DNA from: Verrucomicrobiota bacterium
GTDB lineage: Bacteria; Verrucomicrobiota; Verrucomicrobiae; Limisphaerales; UBA11358
Length of the DNA stretch: 45,762 nucleotides
Assembly: GCA_014860005.1 (NCBI GenBank)
Contig: JACZKP010000165.1
Span: 1-45,762, forward strand
Direction: 5' to 3'
Notes under the pieces: generated by a model
Database searches by the model: none
Told to the model about the DNA's origin: nothing
Seen by the model: only the letters and a program-made list of their open reading frames with translations
Shown: in pieces, positions 24,050 through 33,051 of the stretch
Layout: each line of letters starts with the position of its first letter
Numbering within the stretch: position 1 is the stretch's first letter
Position numbers and translations under genes: made by a program

Positions 24050-25993
24050 ATGGCCATGCAACGTTGCATTCCTGCCCTGCTGTGCTCAGTCATCACTTTA
24101 ACCCTTCACGCCGCGCCGCTTGATCTCCCAAGCCCGGACGGCAAAGTGCGTTTTCAATTGGGCACCAACGCGGAGGGATATTTGCTCTACTCCGTGACTG
24201 CCGGAGGCCAGTTGCGGCTTGATGCGGCGCGGGCCGGGATAATCGTTGATGGCGTGGATCTCGGCGCGGGCGTAACCTTGGGCACGCCGCAGTCCCGACG
24301 CATTTCCGAGGAGTTCCCGTGGCGTGGCAACAAGACGACCGCCACCAATGTTTGTCAGGCTTATGAAGTCCCAATACGAACGGTGGCTGGCATGGGTTGG
24401 ACTCTGGATGTGCGCGTGTTCAATGATGGGGTTGGTTTTCGCTACCGTGTGCCGGGAACGAGCACGCGCAGAATTCAAGGTGAAGCCACTAGCTGGCAAC
24501 TGCCCCAAACCGCCACCGTCTGGTTTCAAATGGAAACCGGCGCCGCGGCTTATGAAGGCCCGTATCAAGCCAGTCGCGCGGACCAGTTGCCGCGGGAGCG
24601 GGAGGTTCGGAATCAGAAACGACCGGTGCATCTTGGTCCACCGGTGACGGTGGTATTTGCGGATGGCGGTTTTGGGCTGATCAGCGAAGCCGCGCTCTAC
24701 AACTACAGCGGGATGACCTTGCGAACGGAAGGCGATGCAAAGTTGGTCGCGGCATTTTTGGACGATTCCAAGGGTTGGTCTCACGAAGGACCGATTCTTT
24801 CACCGTGGCGCGTGTTCGTGTTCAGTGAGGATTTGAACGGATTGGTGAACAGCGACTTGATTCCCGCGCTGTGCGACCCACCTGATCCGCAACTTTTCCC
24901 CGAAGGCATCAACACGGATTGGTTGCGTCCGGGCAAGGCGCCTTGCACTTGGATGGTTTATGGCAACGACGGCGCCCAATGGCATCGCCAAAAGTGGTTC
25001 GTGGACGTGGCGGCGGCCACGGGGTGCGAATATCTGCTGGTGGACGCCGGGTGGCGCAGTGAACGCTGGGGCTGGCTGAAAGATGGTGGCAACGTCTGGG
25101 AACGCGCCGCCGAGCTTTGCCGCTACGCCGCCGAGCGCAACGTGGGCATCGTCCTTTGGCATGCTTATCCCGAAGGCCGCGATGACAGTCCCGGATTGAC
25201 TACGATTGAGGCGCGCGAAGAACTCTTTCGCAATTGCGAGAAGGCGGGCGTCAAAGGCGTGAAGATTGATTTCTTCAACTCCGAAAGCAAGGCGGTCATT
25301 GAAGCCTACGAAGACTTGCTGCGGCGCGCGGCGAAGTATCAATTGATGGTGAACTTTCACGGCGCGCACAAGCCCACGGGCGAGGCGCGCACCTGGCCCA
25401 ACGAAATCACGCGCGAGGGCATCCGCGAGCAGGAATTCGTGTTGTGGGACGTGCTGCCGCTGGCGCATTACGGGGCATTGCCCTTCACACGGATGGCAGT
25501 GGGCCACGCGGATTTTCTGCCCGGCTATGTGCAACGCCGTTTCCTGAAGAACACCACGCCGATTTTCCAGATGGCCTCGGTGATTGTGTTCGCTTCGCCG
25601 TTTCTTTGCTGGCCGGACAACCCCGAAGCGTACCTTGCCAGTCCCCTGCTCCAGTTCGTGCGTACCGTCCCAGTCGTGTGGGATGAAACTCGAATCCTGC
25701 CCGGCTCAGTCATTGGAGATACCGTCGTTATGGCTCGGCGCAAGGGCGATGAATGGTATGTGGCCGTGCTGAACTGTCGCTCCGAATCGCGCACGCTCAA
25801 TCTGGACCTTTCGTTTCTCGATCTGACGGGAAAGGAATTGGCACTCTACCGCGACGGCCCTGCGGATGCGGCCTGTCAGATTGAGGCCGGAGTGCAACCA
25901 CCCGCAGACGGCAAGCTTGCCCTCAATCTGCGTCCCGGTGGCGGCTTCATTGTTCACATCAGTGCGCCCAAGACATTCACTGGGTGGAAATAG
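24050..25993 (+). CDS. Glycoside hydrolase family 97 (alpha-glucosidase/galactosidase type)
   Basis: About 647 residues with a signal peptide (IPALLCSVITLTLHAAPL). The N-terminal beta-sandwich begins SPDGKVRFQLGTNAEGYLLY. The catalytic barrel includes WLRPGKAPCTWMVYGND, CEYLLVDAGW, VKIDFF (Asp about 407) and VNFHGAHKPTGEARTWPNEI followed by TREGIREQEF, all hallmarks of GH97. A C-terminal beta domain closes it. The presence of KIDFF Asp suggests a retaining member, but I cannot assign the substrate securely. The open frame extends to 23933, but that part translates the upstream repeat. The ATG at 24050 (or 24056) starts the signal peptide. It is probably periplasmic, acting with GH106-type enzymes on glycans. 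Confidence 0.92.
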   Translation: MAMQRCIPALLCSVITLTLHAAPLDLPSPDGKVRFQLGTNAEGYLLYSVTAGGQLRLDAARAGIIVDGVDLGAGVTLGTPQSRRISEEFPWRGNKTTATNVCQAYEVPIRTVAGMGWTLDVRVFNDGVGFRYRVPGTSTRRIQGEATSWQLPQTATVWFQMETGAAAYEGPYQASRADQLPREREVRNQKRPVHLGPPVTVVFADGGFGLISEAALYNYSGMTLRTEGDAKLVAAFLDDSKGWSHEGPILSPWRVFVFSEDLNGLVNSDLIPALCDPPDPQLFPEGINTDWLRPGKAPCTWMVYGNDGAQWHRQKWFVDVAAATGCEYLLVDAGWRSERWGWLKDGGNVWERAAELCRYAAERNVGIVLWHAYPEGRDDSPGLTTIEAREELFRNCEKAGVKGVKIDFFNSESKAVIEAYEDLLRRAAKYQLMVNFHGAHKPTGEARTWPNEITREGIREQEFVLWDVLPLAHYGALPFTRMAVGHADFLPGYVQRRFLKNTTPIFQMASVIVFASPFLCWPDNPEAYLASPLLQFVRTVPVVWDETRILPGSVIGDTVVMARRKGDEWYVAVLNCRSESRTLNLDLSFLDLTGKELALYRDGPADAACQIEAGVQPPADGKLALNLRPGGGFIVHISAPKTFTGWK

Positions 25994-26182
25994 CGGTTGC
26001 GCGGTTGGCAATTGTCGCAACCTCGATGAGTTTCGACCAGAAGCGCGATGCGACGGCAGGACTGTGCCGAACCGAAGTGAGGAGTTGCCTGGCAAACGCA
26101 GGAGGCTGTGGTTGACAGGGCCGCGCGCTCAAACAGGGCAGAAGGCAGGAATTCCCGTGGAAATGCCTCAGTGGAATCGGAC

Positions 26183-26248
26183 GGAGCGCCGACTTGTAGT
26201 CGGCTTCGTACGAGCGGACGCGAAAAGCCGACTGCAAGTCGGCGCTCC
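26183..26248. repeat. Palindromic repeat, GGAGCGCCGAC family, copy 5
   Basis: GGAGCGCCGACTTGTAGTCG at the left mirrors CGACTGCAAGTCGGCGCTCC at the right. Outside it ATGCCTCA (from 26163) and TGAGGCAT (to about 26268) extend the dyad, and TTCCCGTGG flanks both sides directly. It is intergenic, before the toxin-antitoxin-like pair. Confidence 0.75.
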
Positions 26249-26350
26249 GCCGGGGTTGAGTGAGGCATTACATTCCCGTGGCAGGACACGTGGCAGGACA
26301 CGGTTGCGTTGAAGGAGGGCAAAAGGTATTCTGCCTGCGAAAGTCAACGT

Positions 26351-26578
26351 ATGGCAGATCAGGAAAACAACATCGAGAAGCTGGAGCGCGAGTTTCCGGC
26401 GGTTTCGGGTTCCGCTTTTGCAATTGCTCGTGAACGGGTTCTCGCTTCGGGCCAAAGTGTTTTGCAGGCCGAGCAAGGTGTCATTTACGAGGTTTTCCCC
26501 GATGGCCGGCGCCGGCACGTCAAGGTGATCGAGCCGCCGACGACGGCGGTTCCCGGCCGCAAGATTCCAATCCGGTGA
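26351..26578 (+). CDS. Small putative antitoxin partner of zeta-like toxin
   Basis: A 75-residue protein beginning MADQENNIEKLEREFPAVSG, with a helical N-terminal half (SAFAIARERVLASGQSVLQ) and a basic C-terminal part (PDGRRRHVKVIEPP). A TTG-started longer version from 26309 is possible but has no better ribosome site. Its stop overlaps the GTG start of the zeta-toxin-like gene (GTGA), as expected for a toxin-antitoxin pair. I do not recognise a DNA-binding fold. The antitoxin role is inferred from position and size only. Confidence 0.65.
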   Translation: MADQENNIEKLEREFPAVSGSAFAIARERVLASGQSVLQAEQGVIYEVFPDGRRRHVKVIEPPTTAVPGRKIPIR

Positions 26579-27324
26579 GGCTATCCACGCCACGGATGCG
26601 AATGTTCGCCGGACCCAACGGCTCCGGCAAAAGCGAACTCAAAAAACATCTTCGGCCTGAGTTGCTGGGAGTTTATCTCAATCCAGATGAATTCGAGCAG
26701 GGTATGCGCACGAAGGGATTTCTGGATCTGTCAGGTTTCGGCGTGACGACCACGCCGGACGAGGTGTTGCCGTTCTTCCGCAGTTGTGCGTGGTTGATCT
26801 CCTCCGGATTTGGCGAGGCCGTCAAACAGATTCGTTTTGCCAAGGGTCGGTTGGATTTTGCGAACGTGGAAGTGAATTCTTATCTGGCGTCCGTGGCGGT
26901 GGATTTTCTACGGCAAAAGCTGTTGGAGCGGCAGGTGTCATTCACGTTTGAAACCGTAATGTCACATCCGAACAAAGTGGAGTTGCTGGAACAAGCGCAA
27001 CGCGCAGGCTACCGGACTTATCTTTACTTCATCGCGACGGAAGATCCCGAGATTAACATTTCGCGGGTCCGCAACCGGGTGCAACTGGGTGGTCACGCGG
27101 TGCCGGAAGACCGGATCGCCCCGCGCTACCACCGTTCCTTGGCTTTATTGATGGCCGCCATCCGGCACACGGATCGCGCTTATATCTTTGACAATTCCAG
27201 CGAGAATGCGGACCACTCCTGGATTGCCGAAATAACCGAAGGTAAGCTGTTGGAATTGAAATCCGAACAAATACCTGCCTGGTTCAAACGCGCTATGCTG
27301 GACAAGATCAACTCATCAAAATGA
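26575..27324 (+). CDS. Zeta-toxin-like P-loop kinase
   Basis: A 249-residue protein with Walker A GPNGSGKS at residues 13-20, a conserved YLNPDEFEQ segment near 34-42 and VSFTFETVMSHPNKVELL, the typical zeta-toxin/AAA kinase arrangement. RVRNRVQLGGHAVPEDRI, with basic residues near 170-185, fits the lid that positions ATP. Zeta toxins of the epsilon/zeta family phosphorylate UDP-N-acetylglucosamine; this more distant group may act on another substrate. It starts at a GTG overlapping the small upstream gene, and its stop overlaps the cytochrome gene by 4 nt, an odd coupling for a toxin. Confidence 0.82.
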   Translation: MRLSTPRMRMFAGPNGSGKSELKKHLRPELLGVYLNPDEFEQGMRTKGFLDLSGFGVTTTPDEVLPFFRSCAWLISSGFGEAVKQIRFAKGRLDFANVEVNSYLASVAVDFLRQKLLERQVSFTFETVMSHPNKVELLEQAQRAGYRTYLYFIATEDPEINISRVRNRVQLGGHAVPEDRIAPRYHRSLALLMAAIRHTDRAYIFDNSSENADHSWIAEITEGKLLELKSEQIPAWFKRAMLDKINSSK

Positions 27325-30300
27325 GCGCGGCCGGCCAAACGAAACGCAAGCTCGTGCTGCGACTACTCGCGCTGGTCTTCACCGCATTGGCTGGCCACGC
27401 CGCGGAGTTTCCGGCCATTTACAACAGCGAGGCGGACACCAACGCTGCCCCGCCTTCGCCGCAGGAATCCTTGGCGAAACTTCAACTGCCACCCGGCTTC
27501 CGCGCAACCGTGTTCGCCGCTGAGCCGGATGTGCAGAATCCCATCGCGCTGGCGTGGGACGCACGCGGGCGGCTCTGGATTGCGGAGAATTACACTTACG
27601 CGGAAAGTCGGTTGAAATTTGATCTGCATCTGCGCGACCGCATTTTGATCTTCGAGGACAAGGATAATGACGGGCATTTCGACGAGCGGCAGGTGTTCAC
27701 GGACGAAGTCCAGAGGCTTACCAGCATTGAGATCGGGTTTGGCGGCGTGTGGGCGCTGTGTCCGCCGCAGTTGTTGTTCATACCCGACAAGGACGGTGAC
27801 GGAGTTCCTGACGGCGCGCCGGAAGTGGTGCTGGATGGATTCACGGTGCCGCCGGTTAACCACCACAACTTCGCCAACGGCCTGCGCTGGGGGCCGGACG
27901 GCTGGCTCTATGGCCGCTGCGGCGCGTCGGCGCCCGGCGAATTGGGACCGCCCGGCACACCGCCCGCGGCGCGCATTCCGATTCGCGGCGGCATCTGGCG
28001 CTATCATCCGCGTATGAAAGTCGTTGAAGTCCTCACATCCGGCCCGGTGAATTCATGGGGACATGATTGGGATGCGCATGGCGAGGCGTTCTGCGTCAAC
28101 GTCGTAAACGGGCATCTCTGGCACATCATTCCTGGCGCGCACTATCAGGTCGCGCACACGCTTGATCCCAATCCGCGCGCCTACGCGTTGTTGGACCAAC
28201 ACGCCGACCATTGGCACTTCGATACCGCCAAAGGCTGGACGGCGTCCCGCGACGGCGCGGCCAACGATTTCGGCGGCGGCCACGCGCACGCCGGTGCGAT
28301 GATTTATCTCGCGGACAACTGGCCTGCGGAATACCGCGGACGACTGTTCACGCTGAATCTGCACGGTCGCCGGGCCAATCAGGAAATTCTCGAACGCTCC
28401 GGGTCCGGTTACGTGGCGCGGCACGGGGAGGATGTTTTCTTTTTCAACGACGGCTGGTTTCGCGGTTTGGAATTGCGCTACGGACCGGATGGCGGCGTGT
28501 TCGTGCTGGATTGGAGCGATACGGGCGAATGTCATGAGGCGACCGGAGTTCATCGCACGTCGGGTCGCATCTACAAAATCACTTACGGCGAAGTGACGCC
28601 GCCAAAGTTCGGTGACCTGCGTGAAATGGACTTGAATGAATTGGTGAAACTGCAGCACCACCCGAATGAATGGTTTGTTCGTCAGGCGCGCCTGCAACTG
28701 GCTGAGCGCGCCGCCTCGGGGGGCGATGTAAAAAATGTCATCCCTCAACTGCGCCGCTTGATTGAACCAGGTAATGACACCGTGACTCAACTCCGCGCGC
28801 TTTGGGCGCTGCACGCTCTGGGCGCGGCGGAGGAGTGGTTCTTGCGCGCCCAACTGTGGCATCCCGACGAGCATGTTCGGGTTTGGGCAATTCGTCTGTT
28901 GAGCGATGGTTGGCCGCTGGACACGGTGATGTCGGTGCGGCCGAGTCCAAGCCTGGAGCACGACGCGCGGAACGCGGGAATTTCGGATGTAATATACAAG
29001 GACCTGGTCCGCTTGGCAAAAGTGGACGATTCCAGTTTGGTTCGCCTCGCGCTGGCCACCTTGCTGCAACGCCTTCCGGTTGCCCTGAGGTCCCCACTCG
29101 CCGCACTCTTGCTGGCGCACGCCGAAGACGCAGAGGACCACAACCTGCCATTGATGATCTGGTATGGGCTGATTCCCGTGGGCGAGGCCAGGCCGGCTGA
29201 CTTCGCCAAGCTCTCATGGTTCTGCCGATTTCCCCTGACGCGTCGGTTCATTGCGCGACGACTGGCCGAGGATATCGAGAGGAAGCCCGCACCGCTGAAT
29301 GAGCTCTTGAAGTTGACGGTAAACCAATCTGAACCGTTCCAATCCGATATTCTCGAGGGCATGGCCGAAGCCCTGCGCGGCTGGCGCAAAGCGCCGAAGC
29401 CCGCAGCTTGGGACATGCTGCAAGCCAGGCTGTCCGGTTCTGGTGATGCCGGGCTACGCGAACGCGTGCGCGATCTCAGCTTACTTTTCGGCGATGGTCG
29501 GGCGCTGGACGAGTTGAAACGTGTGGCCCTGGATCGCAACGCAGAGCTGGCGACCCGGCGTGCCGCCTTGTTGACGTTGATCGAGAACCGCCCGCCTGAG
29601 TTGCGCGACATCTGCGAACAATTGTTGAGCGTCTCATTCCTCAACTCCACAGCCATTCGCGGTCTGGCGCTGTTTGACGATCCCGCGATTGGCGAGCGAC
29701 TGGCGGACAACTATGCCAAGTTCCATCAGTCAGAACGTGCGGCGGTGATTGAGACGCTCGCCTCCCGCGCTTCGTTTGCAGAGGCGCTGCTCGACGAGGT
29801 TGCGGCGGGCCGGATTCCGCGCGCGGAAGTGACGCCGTTTCACGCGCGGCAGATTCGGAGCTTCAATAACGCTGCCCTCACAAAACGACTGGCAGAAGTC
29901 TGGGGTGAATCGCGTGACAGTCCCGCCGAAAAACGGGAATTCATTGCGGAGTTGAAGGAGCAACTTACGCCCGCCGTGCTGGCCGTTGCGGACAAGAGCG
30001 CCGGGCGCGTGGTGTTCAATCAGGCATGTGCCGCATGCCACACGCTTTACGGTCACGGCGGTCAAGCTGGTCCGGACCTCACGGGTTCGGGTCGCAGTGA
30101 TCTGGATTATCTGCTGGAGAACACGATTGATCCCAGCGCGGTGGTGAACGCGGATTACCGCATGTCCATTGTGGATCTCAAGGACGACCGCACGTTCAAC
30201 GCACTGATTCTCGCCCGCACCGACCGCACGATCTCTTTGCGCACCATGACCGAGACACTGACGCTGGAGCACGCGGAGATTGAACGCATCCAGGAATCCA

Positions 30301-30398
30301 CGCTGTCGCTGATGCCGGAAGGATTGCTGGAGGCGTTGACCGAGAAGCAGGTGCGCGATCTCATTGCCTACCTCATGCATCCGACGCAGGTGCCGTGA
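27321..30398 (+). CDS. PVC-type heme-binding dehydrogenase-like protein (CxxCH)
   Basis: 1025 residues. After a signal peptide (LRLLALVFTALAGHAA) comes a beta-propeller like those of PQQ/sugar dehydrogenases (LPPGFRATVFAAEPDVQNPI, WDARGRLWIAENYTY, NGLRWGPDGWLYGRCG), the so-called membrane-bound dehydrogenase domain of Pirellula/Verrucomicrobium proteins. A HEAT-like helical middle follows (about 450-850), then a C-terminal cytochrome c domain with CAACH at residues 903-907 and a downstream Met in a typical axial position (around YRMSIVDLKDD). These large proteins are thought to oxidise sugars or related compounds in the periplasm; the true substrate is unknown. ATG 27321 overlaps the zeta-like gene stop. 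Confidence 0.93.
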   Translation: MSAAGQTKRKLVLRLLALVFTALAGHAAEFPAIYNSEADTNAAPPSPQESLAKLQLPPGFRATVFAAEPDVQNPIALAWDARGRLWIAENYTYAESRLKFDLHLRDRILIFEDKDNDGHFDERQVFTDEVQRLTSIEIGFGGVWALCPPQLLFIPDKDGDGVPDGAPEVVLDGFTVPPVNHHNFANGLRWGPDGWLYGRCGASAPGELGPPGTPPAARIPIRGGIWRYHPRMKVVEVLTSGPVNSWGHDWDAHGEAFCVNVVNGHLWHIIPGAHYQVAHTLDPNPRAYALLDQHADHWHFDTAKGWTASRDGAANDFGGGHAHAGAMIYLADNWPAEYRGRLFTLNLHGRRANQEILERSGSGYVARHGEDVFFFNDGWFRGLELRYGPDGGVFVLDWSDTGECHEATGVHRTSGRIYKITYGEVTPPKFGDLREMDLNELVKLQHHPNEWFVRQARLQLAERAASGGDVKNVIPQLRRLIEPGNDTVTQLRALWALHALGAAEEWFLRAQLWHPDEHVRVWAIRLLSDGWPLDTVMSVRPSPSLEHDARNAGISDVIYKDLVRLAKVDDSSLVRLALATLLQRLPVALRSPLAALLLAHAEDAEDHNLPLMIWYGLIPVGEARPADFAKLSWFCRFPLTRRFIARRLAEDIERKPAPLNELLKLTVNQSEPFQSDILEGMAEALRGWRKAPKPAAWDMLQARLSGSGDAGLRERVRDLSLLFGDGRALDELKRVALDRNAELATRRAALLTLIENRPPELRDICEQLLSVSFLNSTAIRGLALFDDPAIGERLADNYAKFHQSERAAVIETLASRASFAEALLDEVAAGRIPRAEVTPFHARQIRSFNNAALTKRLAEVWGESRDSPAEKREFIAELKEQLTPAVLAVADKSAGRVVFNQACAACHTLYGHGGQAGPDLTGSGRSDLDYLLENTIDPSAVVNADYRMSIVDLKDDRTFNALILARTDRTISLRTMTETLTLEHAEIERIQESTLSLMPEGLLEALTEKQVRDLIAYLMHPTQVP

Positions 30399-30491
30399 GG
30401 TTATCGCCAGTGGATGGCGAACGCGTTTGCTGAAACGAAACGGCGCGGAAATTGACTTGTCCCGCACGGCCTGCGGTGTCACAACTGGCTC

Positions 30492-31853
30492 ATGAGACAG
30501 TGGTCGCCCCTCCGGAATTCTCAACCAGCCGCCCTCGGTCATCGCCAGACGCGCCGTCATTTTCTACGCACCTCCGCCGTCGCGCTGGGCTCGCTTCGCA
30601 TTCTGCCATCGCGAGTTCTCAGCGCGGCGGGAAGGACCGGCGCAAATCACCGTCTCACCATTGCGCACATCGGCGTCGGCGGCATGGGCATGACGCACCT
30701 GAACAACCTGCTGCGCTTTGCCAGGGAGGACAAAGTCCGCATCGCTGCCGTCTGCGACGTGGACGAAAACCGTTTGGAAGCCGCCATCAACAATTGCGCG
30801 CCGGGAGTGACGCCGTATCGCGACTACCGTTACATCCTCGAGAGAAAAGATATTGACGCGGTCATCATTGCCACGCCGGACCACTGGCACGCCGTGCAGA
30901 CGGTTCATGCCTGCCAGACTGGCAAGCACGTTTATGTCGAGAAGCCCGCGTCCGTCGCAGTGCGCGATGGTCAGGTGATGGTGGACGCCGCCCGCACCGC
31001 GAATGTCTCCGTGCAAGTCGGCGCCCAAGCGCGCACCGCCCTCGGTGCGTGGCAGACTTGTCGGGCCATCCGCAATGGCATCGTCGGCAAAGTAAACAAA
31101 GTCACTTGCTGGCATTATGCAAGCCCGGCGGACGACAACCCGGTGCCGGACAGCGAACCGCCAGAGTATTTGGATTGGGATCTCTGGCTCGGCCCGCTGC
31201 CTTGGCGGCCTTACAACAAACGTTACTGCCCCGGCATGTTTCGTTGGCTCATGGAATCGGGCGGCGGCCAGATTCGCGACCGCGGCGCGCACCAGTTCAG
31301 CACGATCCTGTGGTGCATGAACGCCGATCACCAGACCTCGTTCACCGTCGAGGCGACCGGCACCGTGCCGATGAAAGGCCTGTGGGACACGGCAATTGAC
31401 ATGCACGTGCTCTATCAATTCAAAGATCCCGACTGGACGCTCGAATGGGGCCAACCCGGCAACAAGGTTGGCAAACTGGAATTCGGCAACGTCTTCTGGG
31501 GCGAACACGGCCAGCTTGTGCTCGAATGGGAAGGCGGCTACAAGCCCGCGAATCCCGAGGCGATCAATTTTCAAATGCCACCCGGCGGCCAGGAAGTTTA
31601 TCGCACGGCGGAATACGAGGACTTTAACATGAATCACAAGGCCGACTGGTTTAAGTCCATCCGCGAAGGCCATCATCGCCCGGCGGTGGATATCGAGATC
31701 GGCCATCGCACGGCGACGCTCTGCAACCTGGGCAACCTCTCGATGATCCTTGGCCGCAGACTGGTCTGGGATGGAAAGAAACAACAAGTGGTCGACGACG
31801 AAGCGGCGAACCAGATGTTGAGCCGACCGCAACGGCATCCCTATGTGCTCTGA
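30492..31853 (+). CDS. Tat-exported Gfo/Idh/MocA family oxidoreductase
   Basis: 453 residues. A twin-arginine signal lies a little inside the N-terminus (TRRHFLRTSAVALGSL), followed by the Rossmann motif IGVGGMGMTHLNNLL, then CDVDENRL, IIATPDHWHAV and YVEKPASVAVRDGQVMV with the EKP motif. The C-terminal domain includes DLWLGPLPWRPYNKRYCPGMFRW and GGGQIRDRGAHQFS. It differs from the paralogue at 18046 in its C-terminal domain, so the substrate is probably different. It lies 93 nt after the cytochrome gene and may share its transcript, pairing an oxidoreductase with a possible electron acceptor. Confidence 0.92.
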   Translation: MRQWSPLRNSQPAALGHRQTRRHFLRTSAVALGSLRILPSRVLSAAGRTGANHRLTIAHIGVGGMGMTHLNNLLRFAREDKVRIAAVCDVDENRLEAAINNCAPGVTPYRDYRYILERKDIDAVIIATPDHWHAVQTVHACQTGKHVYVEKPASVAVRDGQVMVDAARTANVSVQVGAQARTALGAWQTCRAIRNGIVGKVNKVTCWHYASPADDNPVPDSEPPEYLDWDLWLGPLPWRPYNKRYCPGMFRWLMESGGGQIRDRGAHQFSTILWCMNADHQTSFTVEATGTVPMKGLWDTAIDMHVLYQFKDPDWTLEWGQPGNKVGKLEFGNVFWGEHGQLVLEWEGGYKPANPEAINFQMPPGGQEVYRTAEYEDFNMNHKADWFKSIREGHHRPAVDIEIGHRTATLCNLGNLSMILGRRLVWDGKKQQVVDDEAANQMLSRPQRHPYVL

Positions 31854-32112
31854 AGCGATATGGCGAGGCGATCAACACAACCGCAGTTACCGCCCGCGTA
31901 CACGCATCTTGCCAAGCGCGCCGCTGGTCAGCCAGATTGCTTTCGGTGCAAGACCGTGACGCGCATGACTGGTCAAGGCAAGGTCAGTTCACTGCTTGGT
32001 TGCCACCGACAAGCTAAAGATGAGCGGTATGGCAATCTCAAGAACCGATCCTCCCGTATGCCACTGCCGCAGCAACGCAAATAAAAAAGCACGATGTTAT
32101 TGACCGACGCGT

Positions 32113-32694
32113 TTATGCAGGCACGGTGACATGCTGAAAACGAATTCCGTAGTGCCAGGGCGGCAAGTCCAAGACACCCTCGGGCGAGGCGAGCAGGCCG
32201 GCCTCTTCCGCCCAGTCCAGAATTTGCTCAGGTCGGGGACGGATCTCCGTGCTTGGGCCGCGCGGCGTGGCTGGATCATAGCGCCAGTGGATGACGTAAA
32301 CAAATCCCGCCGGGCGCACGACTTGGGCAGCTTCAGCCAGCAATTTCATCGGCTGCTCGCAGTGCAGGATGTTGAACAGCAGGCAAGCATCCTTGCTGGC
32401 CGACTCACCAAAGCCGTCGGTAAACACATCTCCCACGACATAGAGGACGTTTCCAACTCCCGCCTGGGCTGCCCGTTGCCGCGTGCGCTCGACCATCTCC
32501 GACTCAATGTCGAAGGTCGTCAAAACGCCCGAAATCCGCTGGGCCACGGGCAGAGTGAAAGTGCCGTAACCGCACCCCAGTTCGACGACATCCCGGAGTT
32601 GGCGGTTGATTCCCAGTCGGTCGAGAATGAGCGGCACATCGAACAGCGTCTCCCAATACGCTTCTTCGGGCATTCCGCTTTCGCGCAACTTCAT
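32113..32694 (-). CDS. Class I SAM-dependent methyltransferase
   Basis: 193 residues with the SAM-binding motif I VVELGCGYGTFTLPVA (glycine-rich loop at 38-44), the acidic residue of strand 2 (TTFDIESEMVERTR) and motif III-like VVRPAGFVYVIHWR. A Cys in CLLFNILHCEQPMK is present, but it lacks the three-Cys signature of ArsM arsenite methyltransferases. It is the last gene of the operon headed by the ArsR-rhodanese regulator, 4 nt after the second DsrE-like gene. The substrate is unknown; a thiol or metalloid is possible given the neighbours. No clear terminator follows. Confidence 0.88.
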   Translation of the reverse strand: MKLRESGMPEEAYWETLFDVPLILDRLGINRQLRDVVELGCGYGTFTLPVAQRISGVLTTFDIESEMVERTRQRAAQAGVGNVLYVVGDVFTDGFGESASKDACLLFNILHCEQPMKLLAEAAQVVRPAGFVYVIHWRYDPATPRGPSTEIRPRPEQILDWAEEAGLLASPEGVLDLPPWHYGIRFQHVTVPA

Positions 32695-32698
32695 GGGC

Positions 32699-33019
32699 TT
32701 AGAACGTAACCAGCCGGTCGGAATCGCGGACCACTTCGTAGAGATCCTTCAGCGTGGACAATGGGCAAACCTCCGAGCCCCCGGACTCGCGCAGCTTCAG
32801 GCAAGTGCCGCACGCGAGGAACTCGCCACCCGCCGCGAGCACGGCCTGGGCTTGTTCCCGGACGTTGAACTTTGCGTCGTTGATTTGGTCCAGTTCCACG
32901 CCCTTGCTGACAAGAAAGATTTTGACGGCGTCGCCCTGCGTGAGGCTGTAATTGGCCAAACGCAATGCGTTGAAGACCGTTTCAGGTTCGGTTTGAGAGA
33001 GGATGATTCCGAGTTTCAT
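32699..33019 (-). CDS. Cytoplasmic DsrE/DsrF-like sulfur relay protein
   Basis: A 106-residue DsrE-like fold: strand MKLGIILSQ, helix ETVFNALRLANYSL, then KIFLVSKGVELDQI. The conserved Cys motif ACGTCLK is at 69-75 (Cys70 and Cys73), with a further Cys85 in SEVCPLSTL. Such proteins carry sulfur as persulfide or act in sulfur relay. It is a close paralogue of the exported protein encoded just upstream (33052), and both share the CGTCLK and LCP/VCP-ST-KD(M/L)Y patterns, so a tandem duplication is likely. Confidence 0.9.
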   Translation of the reverse strand: MKLGIILSQTEPETVFNALRLANYSLTQGDAVKIFLVSKGVELDQINDAKFNVREQAQAVLAAGGEFLACGTCLKLRESGGSEVCPLSTLKDLYEVVRDSDRLVTF

Positions 33020-33051
33020 AATGTTGTTGGTTTCCGCTTGCGATTGTTGCC

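Noticed and set aside
31854..32112. Small gene or RNA between the convergent operons
   Set aside because: The short plus-strand frame here is Arg/Lys-rich without support, and no clear hairpin or tRNA-like fold was found.
32113..32694. ArsM arsenite methyltransferase
   Set aside because: Only a general SAM motif is present; the conserved Cys residues of ArsM are not seen and no ars transport or reductase genes are nearby.
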